Part shown: in pieces, positions 8,782 to 17,403 of the stretch | Numbering within the stretch: position 1 is the stretch's first letter | Layout: every line of letters starts with the position of its first letter | NCBI GenBank assembly: GCA_963676345.2 | Contig: CAXXTS010000002.1 | Span: 1-64,000, forward strand | Direction of reading: 5' to 3' | DNA from: G963665925 sp963676345 | Lineage (GTDB): Bacteria; Bacillota; Clostridia; Peptostreptococcales; Acidaminobacteraceae | DNA: 64,000 nt | Program-made: the position numbers and the translations under genes | Notes under the pieces: model-generated | What the model was told of the DNA's origin: nothing | The model's database searches: none | The model's input: only the letters and a program-made list of their open reading frames with translations

Positions 8782-9885
8782 ATGAAACATTACAACAAAC
8801 TCATTGGCATTATTGGATTATGTGCAGTACTTGCACTAGGCACAACTGGATGCTCTACTGCAAAGGCCGCTGAATCAAACGGGCCAGTACGATCGATAGA
8901 TGTTCAAACACTCAGTCAAGTATCACAGCCAATCACGCAGCATTATATTGGTATTGTTGATGCTAAAGACCAGATTGAGTATAGCTTTAAATCCAGTGGT
9001 CGACTTGCAGAAATTTATGTAGAAGATGGACAAACTGTTTCAAAGGGAGACTTGATTGCCAAGTTGGATATTCAAGATCTCAGATTTCAAGCTGACGCTG
9101 CAAAAGCAAATCACGCAGCAGCACAACTCAGCATAACGAAAGCAAAAGAAGCTTTAGACTATGACACAAACTTACTCGAAAGCATGGAGACACTATACGC
9201 AGCTGGTAGCATTTCACAAGATAAGCTAGATCAAGTCAGACTGAAAACTGAAGTTTCTGAAGCAACTTACAATCAGGCCCTTACACAGCTTAACGCAGCT
9301 CAGGCTGATCTCAGCTTTAAAAGCGCCTTGCTTGATGATGCAAATATTTATGCTCAAGCTGATGGCACAATTATAAAAGTACTATATGAAGAGGGGGAAC
9401 TTATCCCTCAGGGCTACCCTGTTGCTGCACAGCGTAGCGAAACTCAAGTTATTAAAGTCGGAATCCCTCAGAAAAACCTAAATGATATTTCAATAGGAAG
9501 TAATGCTCACATCACCATCGATGGCCAAAGTGCAACGGGTACAGTTACACAAATTGACGAGGCCCCGGATCAAGCCACGCGAACCTATATGGCTGAGATC
9601 ACTGTCTACGATACCAACTACCACCTGGGTGCTATTGCAGAAGCTGACATCGAAGTCGGACAACAGTCCGGGATCTGGATTCCTATCCAGTCTCTTCTTT
9701 CAGAAGGTGAAGACTTCGTGTATGTTACCGATGGGCAACGTGCTTTCAAACGCACTGTAACACCACATAATATTTCAGGTATGCTGGTTCGTATAGACGG
9801 TGTAAACGAAGGTGAGATGATTGTCGTATCTGGAATGAACAATCTAACTGATGGTGTTAACGTTACAATAGACGAAGCAAACTAG
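8782..9885 (+). CDS. RND efflux adaptor (membrane fusion lipoprotein)
   Basis: 367 residues. The signal peptide ends in LGTTGC (lipid-anchored Cys24). A biotinyl-lipoyl half-motif (GRLAEIYVEDGQTVSKGDLIAKL), an alpha-helical hairpin (about 105-180), a second lipoyl half, a beta-barrel and a C-terminal membrane-proximal domain follow in the order of AcrA/HlyD adaptors. It lies 11 bp before the RND transporter and should couple it to the cell envelope. In a monoderm there is no outer-membrane channel, and none is encoded here. Confidence 0.9.
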   Translation: MKHYNKLIGIIGLCAVLALGTTGCSTAKAAESNGPVRSIDVQTLSQVSQPITQHYIGIVDAKDQIEYSFKSSGRLAEIYVEDGQTVSKGDLIAKLDIQDLRFQADAAKANHAAAQLSITKAKEALDYDTNLLESMETLYAAGSISQDKLDQVRLKTEVSEATYNQALTQLNAAQADLSFKSALLDDANIYAQADGTIIKVLYEEGELIPQGYPVAAQRSETQVIKVGIPQKNLNDISIGSNAHITIDGQSATGTVTQIDEAPDQATRTYMAEITVYDTNYHLGAIAEADIEVGQQSGIWIPIQSLLSEGEDFVYVTDGQRAFKRTVTPHNISGMLVRIDGVNEGEMIVVSGMNNLTDGVNVTIDEAN

Positions 9886-9896
9886 GAGTGAATGCA

Positions 9897-12800
9897 ATGA
9901 AAAAATTCATCGATCTTGCAATAGACAAAAAGAATATCACTTTATTCTTGGCTCTGCTCCTCACCGTAATGGGCTGTGTAGGATTCTACCTCCTGCCGCG
10001 TCAGGAAAGTCCTGATGTGTCATTTCCAGCGGCTATGGTAATTACCCCTTACCCGGGTGCTTCTGCCAAAGATGTAAATGATCTGGTTACAACAAAAATT
10101 GAAGACAAATTGTATGAAATAGATGGCTATGACTATATCAAGTCATTTGCAAAAGAATCTATGTCCATAGTCGTCGTCTTCTTCGACATGGCAGTCGATA
10201 ATGATACTGCCATGCAGGAAGTAAGAAATGCAGTGAAAGACGCTGAAAATGACCTTCCGAGTGGTGTACAGGACAGCATTATCGATACCGACCTCGTATC
10301 AACAGCGGGTATGGTTATCAGCCTTTCTGGAGATGCATATTCATATGAGCAATTGGCTTCATTTGGAGAACAGTTCAAAACCGCTCTCACCGATGTAGAT
10401 GGTGTCAGCAAGTTCACAATTGAAGGCGAGCTCGATAAGGAAGTTCATGTAGATGTAGACATAAACATGCTAAACCAAATGTCTATTTCCATTGAAGACC
10501 TTGCAAAGATTCTCGCTGTACAAAACGTGGAGATTCCATCTGGTTCGATCGAACAGGACGGGGTTAAAATCAATGTAAAAACACCTGGTATCTACACTTC
10601 TATTGAAGACATAGAAAACTCTATCATCAGTATTTCACCTGATACAGGTGTAGTTACCCGCCTAAAAGACATTGCAAATGTCTATATGGATGTTGAAGAT
10701 GGCGTAACAAAGTTTAAGCAAAATGGCGACAACGCTGTTCTTCTAACAGGTTATTTTGAAGACAGCAAAAATGTTGTACTTATTGGTAAAGAAGTTCGCG
10801 AAACCCTTGATCGTGTAAAAGCAAGCCTACCTGAAAACCTCGTTGTTGAAGAAGTTATTTACCAGCCAGAAGCAGTGGCTAAATCAACTGGCGATTTTAT
10901 GAACAGCTTAATTCAAGGTATTCTTCTTGTCGTGGTTGTTGTGTTTATTGGTATGGGGCTGCGAAATGCTGCTGTTGTTTCAACAGCAATACCATTTTCT
11001 ATCATGCTCACCTTCGGTGTCATGTATATAACAGGACTTAAAATTCACCAAATATCTTTAACGGCGCTCATTATCGCACTCGGAATTCTTGTAGATAACG
11101 CCATTGTCATTAGTGACAGCATTCAAGTTGAAATTGACAAGGGGCTCGATTCAAACACTGCTGCAAAATTATCTACACAGAAGGCTTCTATCCCAGTGTT
11201 TACAGCAACCGTAACAACCGTACTGGCCTTTTCACCTCTACTGGGCCTCCCTGGTGCCGCAGGATCATTTTTAAAAGCTATTCCACTGGTTCTGATTATT
11301 TCCATAGTGGCTGCCTACCTAGTGGCAATGCTTGTAACGCCAGCTCTTTCAAGCCTCGTTTTTAAACCATCGAAAAAGAAAAACGATAAACCTGGACGTG
11401 TACGCACCCTTTTCGAAAACATGCTGAAATATGGTCTAAAGCGCAAAATGGCCATGACACTCGCAATTTTCATCGCGCTTGCTTCTGTCCTCGTATTTGT
11501 TACACCAAAAATAGAAAGCGAATTTTTCCCATATGTAGATAAGGATTTATTCTATATAGATATTCGCTCTGAAATCCCTGGTAACTTAGAAGCAACTGAA
11601 ATCCTTTCAGATGAGGTTGTTGATCTGCTCTCCTCTGAACCTGAAATTACAAGTTACACGGTTGCTGTAGGTGATGGTATTCCTAAATTCTATATTACAA
11701 TGCCACCAGCTACACCTTCAAAGGACTTTGCACAAATGCTCATTAAGTTTGACTTAGATATCAATGGCGAAAGACGTTATCAAACACGTGATGACTTTGC
11801 AGCTTACATTCAAAAGCAGCTTGATGAAAAAATAACAGCTGGCAAATGTACGGTAAACAGACTCCAGAATGCTGAACCTCAAGACGCAAAAATCATTATG
11901 CGTATAGCAGGTACAGATGTCGAACGTGTTGACGCCTTTACCAGAGAACTGACTGACCGCGTGAGAGAAGTTGAAGGCACAATGAATGTTCGTAATAACT
12001 TAAAGCCTTATACCTTCCAATTTGAAGTGGATATTGATTCAGATAAATCAAGCAGCATGGGTATGACAAAATATGATATTCAAAAGCAAATGAACATTGC
12101 ACTCTATGGTTACGATGCGTCTGTATACCGTAGAGACGGCAAAGAATACAACATTGTAATAGAAGGCGATATGGATGATACACAGGATATTGAAACCTTC
12201 ATGGTAAAATCCTCGCTGACAGACAATAAAATTCCAATGCACGCTTTTAGCACTGTCAACCTTGGTAAAAAAATCGATAATATCAACAGATATGATCGTA
12301 AAATTGCTTCAACAGTCCTTGCAGACACACTACCAAGTGCTGATCCATCATCCCTTACATCACTGATTGAAAATGACATATTGCCAACACTAGACCAAAC
12401 TGGCGTTCAAGTTACTTTTGATGGTGAACGCGAGAGTATTCAAAAGTACTTTGGTGTTGCAGGCGGACTTGCTGTACTCGCCATCCTGCTTATTTACGTA
12501 ACGCTCGTCATTCAATTTGATTCATTCCTTCAGCCAGTCATTATTTTGATGACGATTCCACTGTCGCTGATTGGTTCAATACTGGGACTCTACTTCCTGC
12601 ATCAGCCTATGTCATTGACAGCGGTTCTAGGAATTATAGCCCTCATCGGCCTCGTTGTTAAAAATGGCATTCTACTCATTGAATACATTAACGAAGCGCG
12701 TGATACCGGTGTTACACTTGAAGAGGCTTGTATTGATGCCGTTGATAAACGCTTTAATGCTATTATCTTAAGTGCAGGCACAACTGTAATGGGTCTGATC

Positions 12801-12989
12801 CCACTTGCACTTTCAAACAGCAGTCTGTTTGCGCCAATGGCCGTGTCACTTATGTCAGGTCTTATCGTTTCAACCTTCCTGACAATGGTCATCATTCCAG
12901 TTATGTTCTGTCTGGTAATTGGTGCACACGAAAAGCATCTTTCTAAAAAGGTGGTTCGAAATCTCAAGCCTGAGACTTCTAAATCATAA
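9897..12989 (+). CDS. RND efflux transporter (AcrB/HAE1 family)
   Basis: About 1030 residues. I prefer the ATG at 9897 with AGGAG eight bases upstream over an in-frame GTG at 9888 that overlaps that site. The first helix (ITLFLALLLTVMGCVGFYLLPRQE) and the motif SPDVSFPAAMVITPYPGAS are typical of RND pumps; two large loops each follow a first helix of a repeat (TM1/TM7), and a TM4 Asp (GILVDNAIVISD) takes the proton-relay place, with Asn where AcrB has a second Asp. The second-half motif (GLVVKNGILLIEYINEA) is intact. It exports an unknown substrate by proton antiport and is controlled by the TetR protein upstream. Confidence 0.92.
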   Translation: MKKFIDLAIDKKNITLFLALLLTVMGCVGFYLLPRQESPDVSFPAAMVITPYPGASAKDVNDLVTTKIEDKLYEIDGYDYIKSFAKESMSIVVVFFDMAVDNDTAMQEVRNAVKDAENDLPSGVQDSIIDTDLVSTAGMVISLSGDAYSYEQLASFGEQFKTALTDVDGVSKFTIEGELDKEVHVDVDINMLNQMSISIEDLAKILAVQNVEIPSGSIEQDGVKINVKTPGIYTSIEDIENSIISISPDTGVVTRLKDIANVYMDVEDGVTKFKQNGDNAVLLTGYFEDSKNVVLIGKEVRETLDRVKASLPENLVVEEVIYQPEAVAKSTGDFMNSLIQGILLVVVVVFIGMGLRNAAVVSTAIPFSIMLTFGVMYITGLKIHQISLTALIIALGILVDNAIVISDSIQVEIDKGLDSNTAAKLSTQKASIPVFTATVTTVLAFSPLLGLPGAAGSFLKAIPLVLIISIVAAYLVAMLVTPALSSLVFKPSKKKNDKPGRVRTLFENMLKYGLKRKMAMTLAIFIALASVLVFVTPKIESEFFPYVDKDLFYIDIRSEIPGNLEATEILSDEVVDLLSSEPEITSYTVAVGDGIPKFYITMPPATPSKDFAQMLIKFDLDINGERRYQTRDDFAAYIQKQLDEKITAGKCTVNRLQNAEPQDAKIIMRIAGTDVERVDAFTRELTDRVREVEGTMNVRNNLKPYTFQFEVDIDSDKSSSMGMTKYDIQKQMNIALYGYDASVYRRDGKEYNIVIEGDMDDTQDIETFMVKSSLTDNKIPMHAFSTVNLGKKIDNINRYDRKIASTVLADTLPSADPSSLTSLIENDILPTLDQTGVQVTFDGERESIQKYFGVAGGLAVLAILLIYVTLVIQFDSFLQPVIILMTIPLSLIGSILGLYFLHQPMSLTAVLGIIALIGLVVKNGILLIEYINEARDTGVTLEEACIDAVDKRFNAIILSAGTTVMGLIPLALSNSSLFAPMAVSLMSGLIVSTFLTMVIIPVMFCLVIGAHEKHLSKKVVRNLKPETSKS

Positions 12990-13026
12990 TCTCATTTTCA
13001 TGGTATTTTCATAGTGAAAACGCCGA

Positions 13027-13056
13027 TAAAAGACGCTGAGAAATCAGCGTCTTTTA
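13027..13056 (+). terminator. Terminator of the RND operon
   Basis: TAAAAGACGCTGA-GAAA-TCAGCGTCTTTTA, 13-bp perfect stem with a tetraloop, 38 bp after the stop. Confidence 0.85.
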
Positions 13057-13304
13057 TTATGCTGATATACTGGAAATTTCTCTTTAATTCCGAATTACTT
13101 CGTAAAATGAACCACCTCTACGTGAGTTTATATAAGACGTGTTCGGCGGCATAAGGGCCTGATAAAACCAGTTCCATCTTTATTTAAAACTCAATCATGT
13201 TCTGTATTTGTGACAGCTTTTGTACACCATTAGGTCCAAATATGTAATCCTAGAGTCCGAATGTGCAAACACCCTATGAAATCTCGCTGTGTACAGTACA
13301 ATGT

Positions 13305-13412
13305 AATTGGAAGTTCTCCCACAAGTCAGATACATATCTGACCCCAATCTTCCACCCATATCAACTCAACCCGGAAAAGCCTCTCCCCCAATGAGAGGTC
13401 TTTTTCCTTTTT
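13305..13412. other. Hairpin cluster, possible degenerate third copy of the repeat element
   Basis: GTCAGATA-CA-TATCTGAC lies inside a wider TGGAAG...CTTCCA pairing, and is followed by CCACCC, a C/A-rich linker and a GGAAAAG-CCTCTC / GAGAGG-TCTTTTTCC hairpin. The order hairpin, CCACCC, linker, hairpin resembles the two copies that follow, but base identity is low. The gene-free stretch 12990-13718 holds only these structures. Confidence 0.35.
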
Positions 13413-13414
13413 GC

Positions 13415-13560
13415 GAAAAAGCCAAAGACCAGCAGACCAAAATAGAAAACAGATCTCATCATGTTCACATGAATGAGATCTGTTTTTTGTTTTGGTCTAC
13501 CACCCGTGACTAACGACCAGAGCAATTGTAAATTGCTCGGTGCTGGGCTTTGGCTTTTTC
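13415..13560. repeat. Structured repeat element, copy A (three-stem RNA or DNA element)
   Basis: Outer arms of 20 bases (13415-13434 with 13541-13560, one mismatch) enclose a long hairpin (GACCAAAA outer arms, then AAAACAGATCTCAT / ATGAGATCTGTTTT, 13446-13459 with 13473-13486) and a short hairpin GAGCAATT-GTA-AATTGCTC. The 50 bases 13501-13550 recur exactly at 13631-13680. I do not recognise a known family. Confidence 0.7.
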
Positions 13561-13561
13561 A

Positions 13562-13695
13562 TTCAAAACTCTTAATCAAATCCAACATCATGTTTTACAT
13601 AAAAGATGTGTCTACTTAGATTTTGATCTCCACCCGTGACTAACGACCAGAGCAATTGTAAATTGCTCGGTGCTGGGCTTCGCATAGAGTTTGAA
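13562..13695. repeat. Structured repeat element, copy B
   Basis: Contains the exact second copy (13631-13680) of the 50-base core. The flanks differ in sequence from copy A but can pair in a similar way: TTCAAAACTCT (13562-13572) with AGAGTTTGAA (13686-13695), and ATCAAATC (13575-13582) with GATTTTGAT (13619-13627). It ends just short of the convergent gene at 13719. Confidence 0.6.
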
Positions 13696-13718
13696 GTTGC
13701 TTGGTCTTACGCCCTATA

Positions 13719-14198
13719 CTACGCTTCAAGCGCAATGCGCTGTTCATTAATAATCTCTTCAGCGAGTTCTACTGCGAATACAACAGCACTTTCACAGATA
13801 GTTTCTCGAAGGCCTTCCTCAAGAAAACGGGCTCGTTCTGTTTCCATGCTGAAATCATACTTTGTTAAGTCAATGCATCTGACATGTTCTTTTTCTTCTT
13901 TGAACCGATTCATAAAGACTTTAACCGCATCTCCCGCAGCATCTTTAGCTTCAGTCTTTTCTATACTTTTACCAGTATGTAATTTATAAACAGCTAAGCT
14001 CAGAGCCATACACGCTCCAGAAACAGCGCCACATATTTCCTGATGTTTCATACCGCCACCAAATCCAGCCGCTACCCCTTCAGCCTGAGCCTCGCTTAAA
14101 TCTGTATAGGATCTAAGCGCCAATAAAGCAGACTGAGCACAGTTAAACTCCCCACTAAAGAACACCGCCGCACTTTCACCACTTTTTTGACCATTCAT
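13719..14198 (-). CDS. C-GCAxxG-C-C family redox-type protein
   Basis: 159 residues, with the family's Cys pattern: FNCAQSAL, then GFGGGMKHQEICGAVSGACMAL, and a late Cys (VRCIDL). The domain is small and helical and is predicted to hold a metal or redox centre; it is common in anaerobes, usually without a known role. AAGGAGGCG stands before the ATG. It is transcribed alone, convergent to the RND operon and divergent from the Nudix-like gene. Confidence 0.85.
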   Translation of the reverse strand: MNGQKSGESAAVFFSGEFNCAQSALLALRSYTDLSEAQAEGVAAGFGGGMKHQEICGAVSGACMALSLAVYKLHTGKSIEKTEAKDAAGDAVKVFMNRFKEEKEHVRCIDLTKYDFSMETERARFLEEGLRETICESAVVFAVELAEEIINEQRIALEA

Positions 14199-14397
14199 AT
14201 TGAGCGCCTCCTTCTAAATATCTTCTATACTTCATATACTATTATATCGGTTTGTAAAAAAAAGTCATCCCTGATGCATTCGTTTTGATCTGAACAAAAT
14301 TTTCTTATAATGAATCCGTTTGGTTAAACGCTTAATTGGTTTGTTCTGATTATAAAGGGGAATATATATAATAAGTTATTCAAAAGGAGGCAGAATT

Positions 14398-14910
14398 ATG
14401 GCTCGTAAAACAATCTATGAAAATCCAGCAATTAGCATTATGGAAACCGATAAGCACGGAAAAGCCTATATTTACTCTCATGATACTTATTCAAATGGCA
14501 GAAGAGTTCTCATTCTGCCATACCGAAAACATATCGGTGGTCACGAGTTCCTGTTAAGACGCGAGGTGATCCCATGCTGGGACAAGGCGGCAGATACTTG
14601 TGCCATATCTACACGGGTAAAAGATGATGATGTAGAACAAACCATTATAAATGAACTTATGGATTTGACTGGTTATGACATTAAACCACGCGATTTAATC
14701 CATTTAGGATTATGCATGGGATCCAAAGTGTCTGATACCGTTTATGAGCTCTACACCGTCAACTTGTCTGACTGCGCCAGCGAAGAGCTTCCCTATCATA
14801 TTGAAAACGGAGAGCACTCCTTCTGGGGCAAAGATGATGATATTCTTAAAAGCATAGATGCTCAGCTCATTACTGCTTTTACCCGACTCATTCATCTTGT
14901 CGGCATTTAG
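14398..14910 (+). CDS. Nudix-fold-like protein lacking the catalytic box
   Basis: 170 residues. The beta-strand pattern (RRVLILPYRKHIGGHEFLLRREV) and the segment TIINELMDLTGYDIKPRDLI resemble the fold and the REL-x-EETG end of the Nudix box, but the Gly and the catalytic Glu residues of GX5EX7REUXEEXGU are absent (TRVKDDDVEQTIINELMDLTG). It is therefore probably a Nudix-like binding protein or a dead enzyme. AAAAGGAGGC precedes the ATG, and a strong terminator follows, so it is monocistronic. The assignment is by pattern only. Confidence 0.55.
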   Translation: MARKTIYENPAISIMETDKHGKAYIYSHDTYSNGRRVLILPYRKHIGGHEFLLRREVIPCWDKAADTCAISTRVKDDDVEQTIINELMDLTGYDIKPRDLIHLGLCMGSKVSDTVYELYTVNLSDCASEELPYHIENGEHSFWGKDDDILKSIDAQLITAFTRLIHLVGI

Positions 14911-14936
14911 TTTAAACTTATAATCACTGCAATTTC

Positions 14937-14978
14937 AAAAGAATTCTGATACACAAAACGTGTTTCAGAATTCTTTTT
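14937..14978 (+). terminator. Terminator of the Nudix-like gene
   Basis: AAAAGAATTCTGA with TCAGAATTCTTTT, 13-bp perfect stem followed by a T run. Confidence 0.85.
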
Positions 14979-15002
14979 GCTTTTCTGTAACAGAACTGTA
15001 AC

Positions 15003-15063
15003 TTGCAGTGTCTGAATACCAGCAGTATAATTCAACTGTACTAGTACACATAGTACAGTTGAA
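15003..15063 (+). promoter_or_regulatory. Promoter and palindromic operator of the GntR/ABC operon
   Basis: TTGCAG (15003-15008), 17 bp, TATAAT (15026-15031), then the perfect inverted repeat TTCAACTGTACTA-N7-TAGTACAGTTGAA (15031-15063) over the start region. The site suits a YtrA-type GntR repressor acting on its own operon. Confidence 0.8.
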
Positions 15064-15079
15064 TGTTAGGGGGGATGAA

Positions 15080-15472
15080 ATGTTCACAATCAATCCATCG
15101 TCCAGCCAACCAATTTACGAGCAAGTAATCGCCCAAGTTAAAGAAAGCATTATCAAAGGGGCACTTCGCGAAGGTGAGAAACTACCTTCTGTCAGAGATT
15201 TGGCTGAGATGACACGCGTCAATCCAAACACCATAAGCAAAGCTTACAAACTGCTTGAACAGGATCATATCATCGTTACACTGCGTGGTCGCGGTACATA
15301 TGTCAGTGAGAATCTTGACATGAAAACAGATAAAACCGCTGTCAGTGCACTTGAAACAAAACTCAAGAACATTATTGTAGAACTCCATTATTTAGGCCTG
15401 AATGAGGAAAATGTGCTCAATAAGGTCAAAAATATTTACTCAGAACTTAGAAAGGAGGCCGACCGTGCTTAA
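15080..15472 (+). CDS. GntR-family repressor, YtrA subfamily
   Basis: About 131 residues from the ATG at 15080, which follows a GGGGGG ribosome site; the open frame reaches further up but through the operator. A winged HTH fills residues 10-75 (SSQPIYEQVIAQVKESIIKG, GEKLPSVRDLAEMTRVNPNT). The short helical C-terminal tail is the mark of YtrA-type regulators. Its last 8 bases overlap the ATPase gene. It probably represses this operon in response to envelope or antibiotic stress, as family members do; the signal is inferred. Confidence 0.9.
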   Translation: MFTINPSSSQPIYEQVIAQVKESIIKGALREGEKLPSVRDLAEMTRVNPNTISKAYKLLEQDHIIVTLRGRGTYVSENLDMKTDKTAVSALETKLKNIIVELHYLGLNEENVLNKVKNIYSELRKEADRA

Positions 15473-16373
15473 AGTCAACAAGCTCAGTAAATACATAGCA
15501 CAAAGACCTGTTTTGTCTGATGTGAATTTCGAAATCCAGCCGGGGTGTATCACGGGTATCATTGGTGAAAACGGAGCTGGAAAAACCACACTGCTTAAAT
15601 CCATATGTGGTATATTGCGCCCAACACAAGGGCAAGTTACATTTGATGATATAGACGTTTTTGAAACACCCCACATTCGACATAAAATTGCATTCGTTTC
15701 TGAAGAGGCAGACTTTTTCAGATTCTCAAGAGTCCAAGACATTTTGCTCTGGATGCAGGATATTTACGCCAATTTTGATACTGAGCATTTTCATATGCTC
15801 AATCAAAAATTTCAAATTCCGCTGGATACCAAGATTCAAAAGCTCTCTAAAGGTATGCGTATGAAAATTTCGCTGATGATTGGACTGGCCATTAGACCTG
15901 AGCTACTGCTGCTTGACGAACCGACAACTGGTCTTGATCCTTCAAGTAGAAAGAACTTATTTGAAATGCTTATTCAAGAGGTTTCTGACCACCATACAAC
16001 CGTTCTGATTTCATCTCATTTACTGAATGATTTAGAACAGGTTTGTGATCATATCATCATGATCAAGGAGGGCCAAGTTCTAAACGATATTGCGCTTGAT
16101 ACACTCAAGTCTGCTTATAGACAAATTCAAGTTTGTTTCAATGACAAGATTCCAGCAGGTCTTCATGAAATTCCAGGGGTTCTGCGTATTAAAACACTTG
16201 GACGTGTAGCGTATTTAACTGTGGCAGGCAATATTGATCAGGCCATTAAGGACATCGAGACTTTTGACATTCTCTTCTGGGAGGCGCTGGATATGCGTCT
16301 GGAAGATATATTTATTACAACTAACGAGGTAGGTGGAGCGCATTATGAAAATACTCAAGCATCCGTTGTTTAA
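15465..16373 (+). CDS. ABC transporter ATPase of the GntR operon
   Basis: 302 residues from the GTG at 15465, which has AAGGAGG at the right distance and overlaps the repressor stop. It has Walker A (GENGAGKTT), a signature that reads LSKGMRMKIS (SKGM instead of SGGQ, usual for BcrA/YtrB types), Walker B (LLLLDEPTTGLD) and an H-loop (ISSHLL). The C-terminal ~80 residues form the extra domain of exporter-type ATPases. Partner of the permease that overlaps its end. Confidence 0.9.
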   Translation: MLKVNKLSKYIAQRPVLSDVNFEIQPGCITGIIGENGAGKTTLLKSICGILRPTQGQVTFDDIDVFETPHIRHKIAFVSEEADFFRFSRVQDILLWMQDIYANFDTEHFHMLNQKFQIPLDTKIQKLSKGMRMKISLMIGLAIRPELLLLDEPTTGLDPSSRKNLFEMLIQEVSDHHTTVLISSHLLNDLEQVCDHIIMIKEGQVLNDIALDTLKSAYRQIQVCFNDKIPAGLHEIPGVLRIKTLGRVAYLTVAGNIDQAIKDIETFDILFWEALDMRLEDIFITTNEVGGAHYENTQASVV

Positions 16374-17343
16374 ACAGGAAGTAGCTCACGTACGCTGGGC
16401 TGCACTGCTCTTTACAATAGCCCTTCTTCTCCCAATTCTACTTATGATTAATGAAGCAAACAAATCGGGATTATACTCATACCAGCTGGAATCAATGGAC
16501 ATACTTACTGATTTTCCGCCGGACATTCTCGGCTGGTTCACATTGCCTGTACTCATTATTTCTCAGTTTTTCTATACACGAAAAGAAAGTGTATATGGTA
16601 TGATTGCAGCTATGCCATTTACGCGCAAGGAGCGTATACTTAATAAATACGCCGCAGGCCTCTGTGCAATACTATTCGGCTACATTGTTGCCCTGCTTGT
16701 TCTTACAGCCGCTTACCTATCACCAGCAAAGCCTATCATTGGAATGTATTCACCACTGGTCTATTGGTTCTTCATGGCTTATTTCAGCACTGTGTTTCAG
16801 TACTCATTCTTGTTTTTGATTGGTACGATTATGGGACACAGCATTTTCGCAGGTGTCAGTGGCTTCATTATTTTTTACGCACCGTTTTTTATTGTGGGTT
16901 CAATCCTTCTGAATCTAGACCAGTTTCTTGGTCTCTACGGCAATTTTGACACCGTGCTTAAGCTCTTCATGCCACATTACATCACCTACTCAGGCACATG
17001 GTATGACTTAAACAGCGTACCGAAAGACGCATTTTTTATGATCACAGCTGTATTTGCCACACTTAGCTTGCTTCTTTATCAGCTCGCCCAGATCGTATTT
17101 TCGAAAAATGATTTTGAATACAATGGCAACATGTGCATGTTCCCGATTGCAGAACGTATTTTTCTAATTGGCTTTACACTTTGTTTTGGCCTACTGGGAC
17201 TAGATATCGCACAAGTATTTGAAAACGGCTGGCTATACCCACTCGCTGTGATTATTGGGATTGGGTGTTTCCCAGCTGGCTACGTGCTCGCAAAACGCTT
17301 ACTTGTCTTAACAGGTCACCGCATTCAATTTAAAAGATCCTAA
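16345..17343 (+). CDS. ABC-2 type permease of the GntR operon
   Basis: About 333 residues from the ATG at 16345 (TAGGTGGAGC upstream); the start lies within the end of the ATPase gene. Six or more hydrophobic segments, the first near residues 20-35 and a glycine-rich last one near 290-315, fit an ABC-2 membrane subunit. It has no sequence signature beyond that. With the repressor and ATPase it forms a three-gene YtrA-like exporter or bacitracin-type resistance unit. Confidence 0.82.
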   Translation: MKILKHPLFKQEVAHVRWAALLFTIALLLPILLMINEANKSGLYSYQLESMDILTDFPPDILGWFTLPVLIISQFFYTRKESVYGMIAAMPFTRKERILNKYAAGLCAILFGYIVALLVLTAAYLSPAKPIIGMYSPLVYWFFMAYFSTVFQYSFLFLIGTIMGHSIFAGVSGFIIFYAPFFIVGSILLNLDQFLGLYGNFDTVLKLFMPHYITYSGTWYDLNSVPKDAFFMITAVFATLSLLLYQLAQIVFSKNDFEYNGNMCMFPIAERIFLIGFTLCFGLLGLDIAQVFENGWLYPLAVIIGIGCFPAGYVLAKRLLVLTGHRIQFKRS

Positions 17344-17350
17344 CACATAT

Positions 17351-17396
17351 AAAAGCGCCTGTACGTTGTAACATTCACACAACGTCAGGCGCTTAT
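17351..17396. terminator. Bidirectional terminator
   Basis: AAGCGCCTG / CAGGCGCTT stem with an inner ACGTTGT / ACAACGT stem, placed between the convergent permease and UPF0182 genes. Confidence 0.85.
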
Positions 17397-17403
17397 CTAT
17401 TTT

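Noticed and set aside
13307..13513. A 68-codon plus-strand ORF
   Set aside because: It crosses the structured repeat region and has no ribosome site or protein-like composition.
13501..13680. The two 50-bp repeats as a short CRISPR array
   Set aside because: Only two units, 80-bp spacer, an internal hairpin with long structured flanks and no cas genes; it does not fit a CRISPR.
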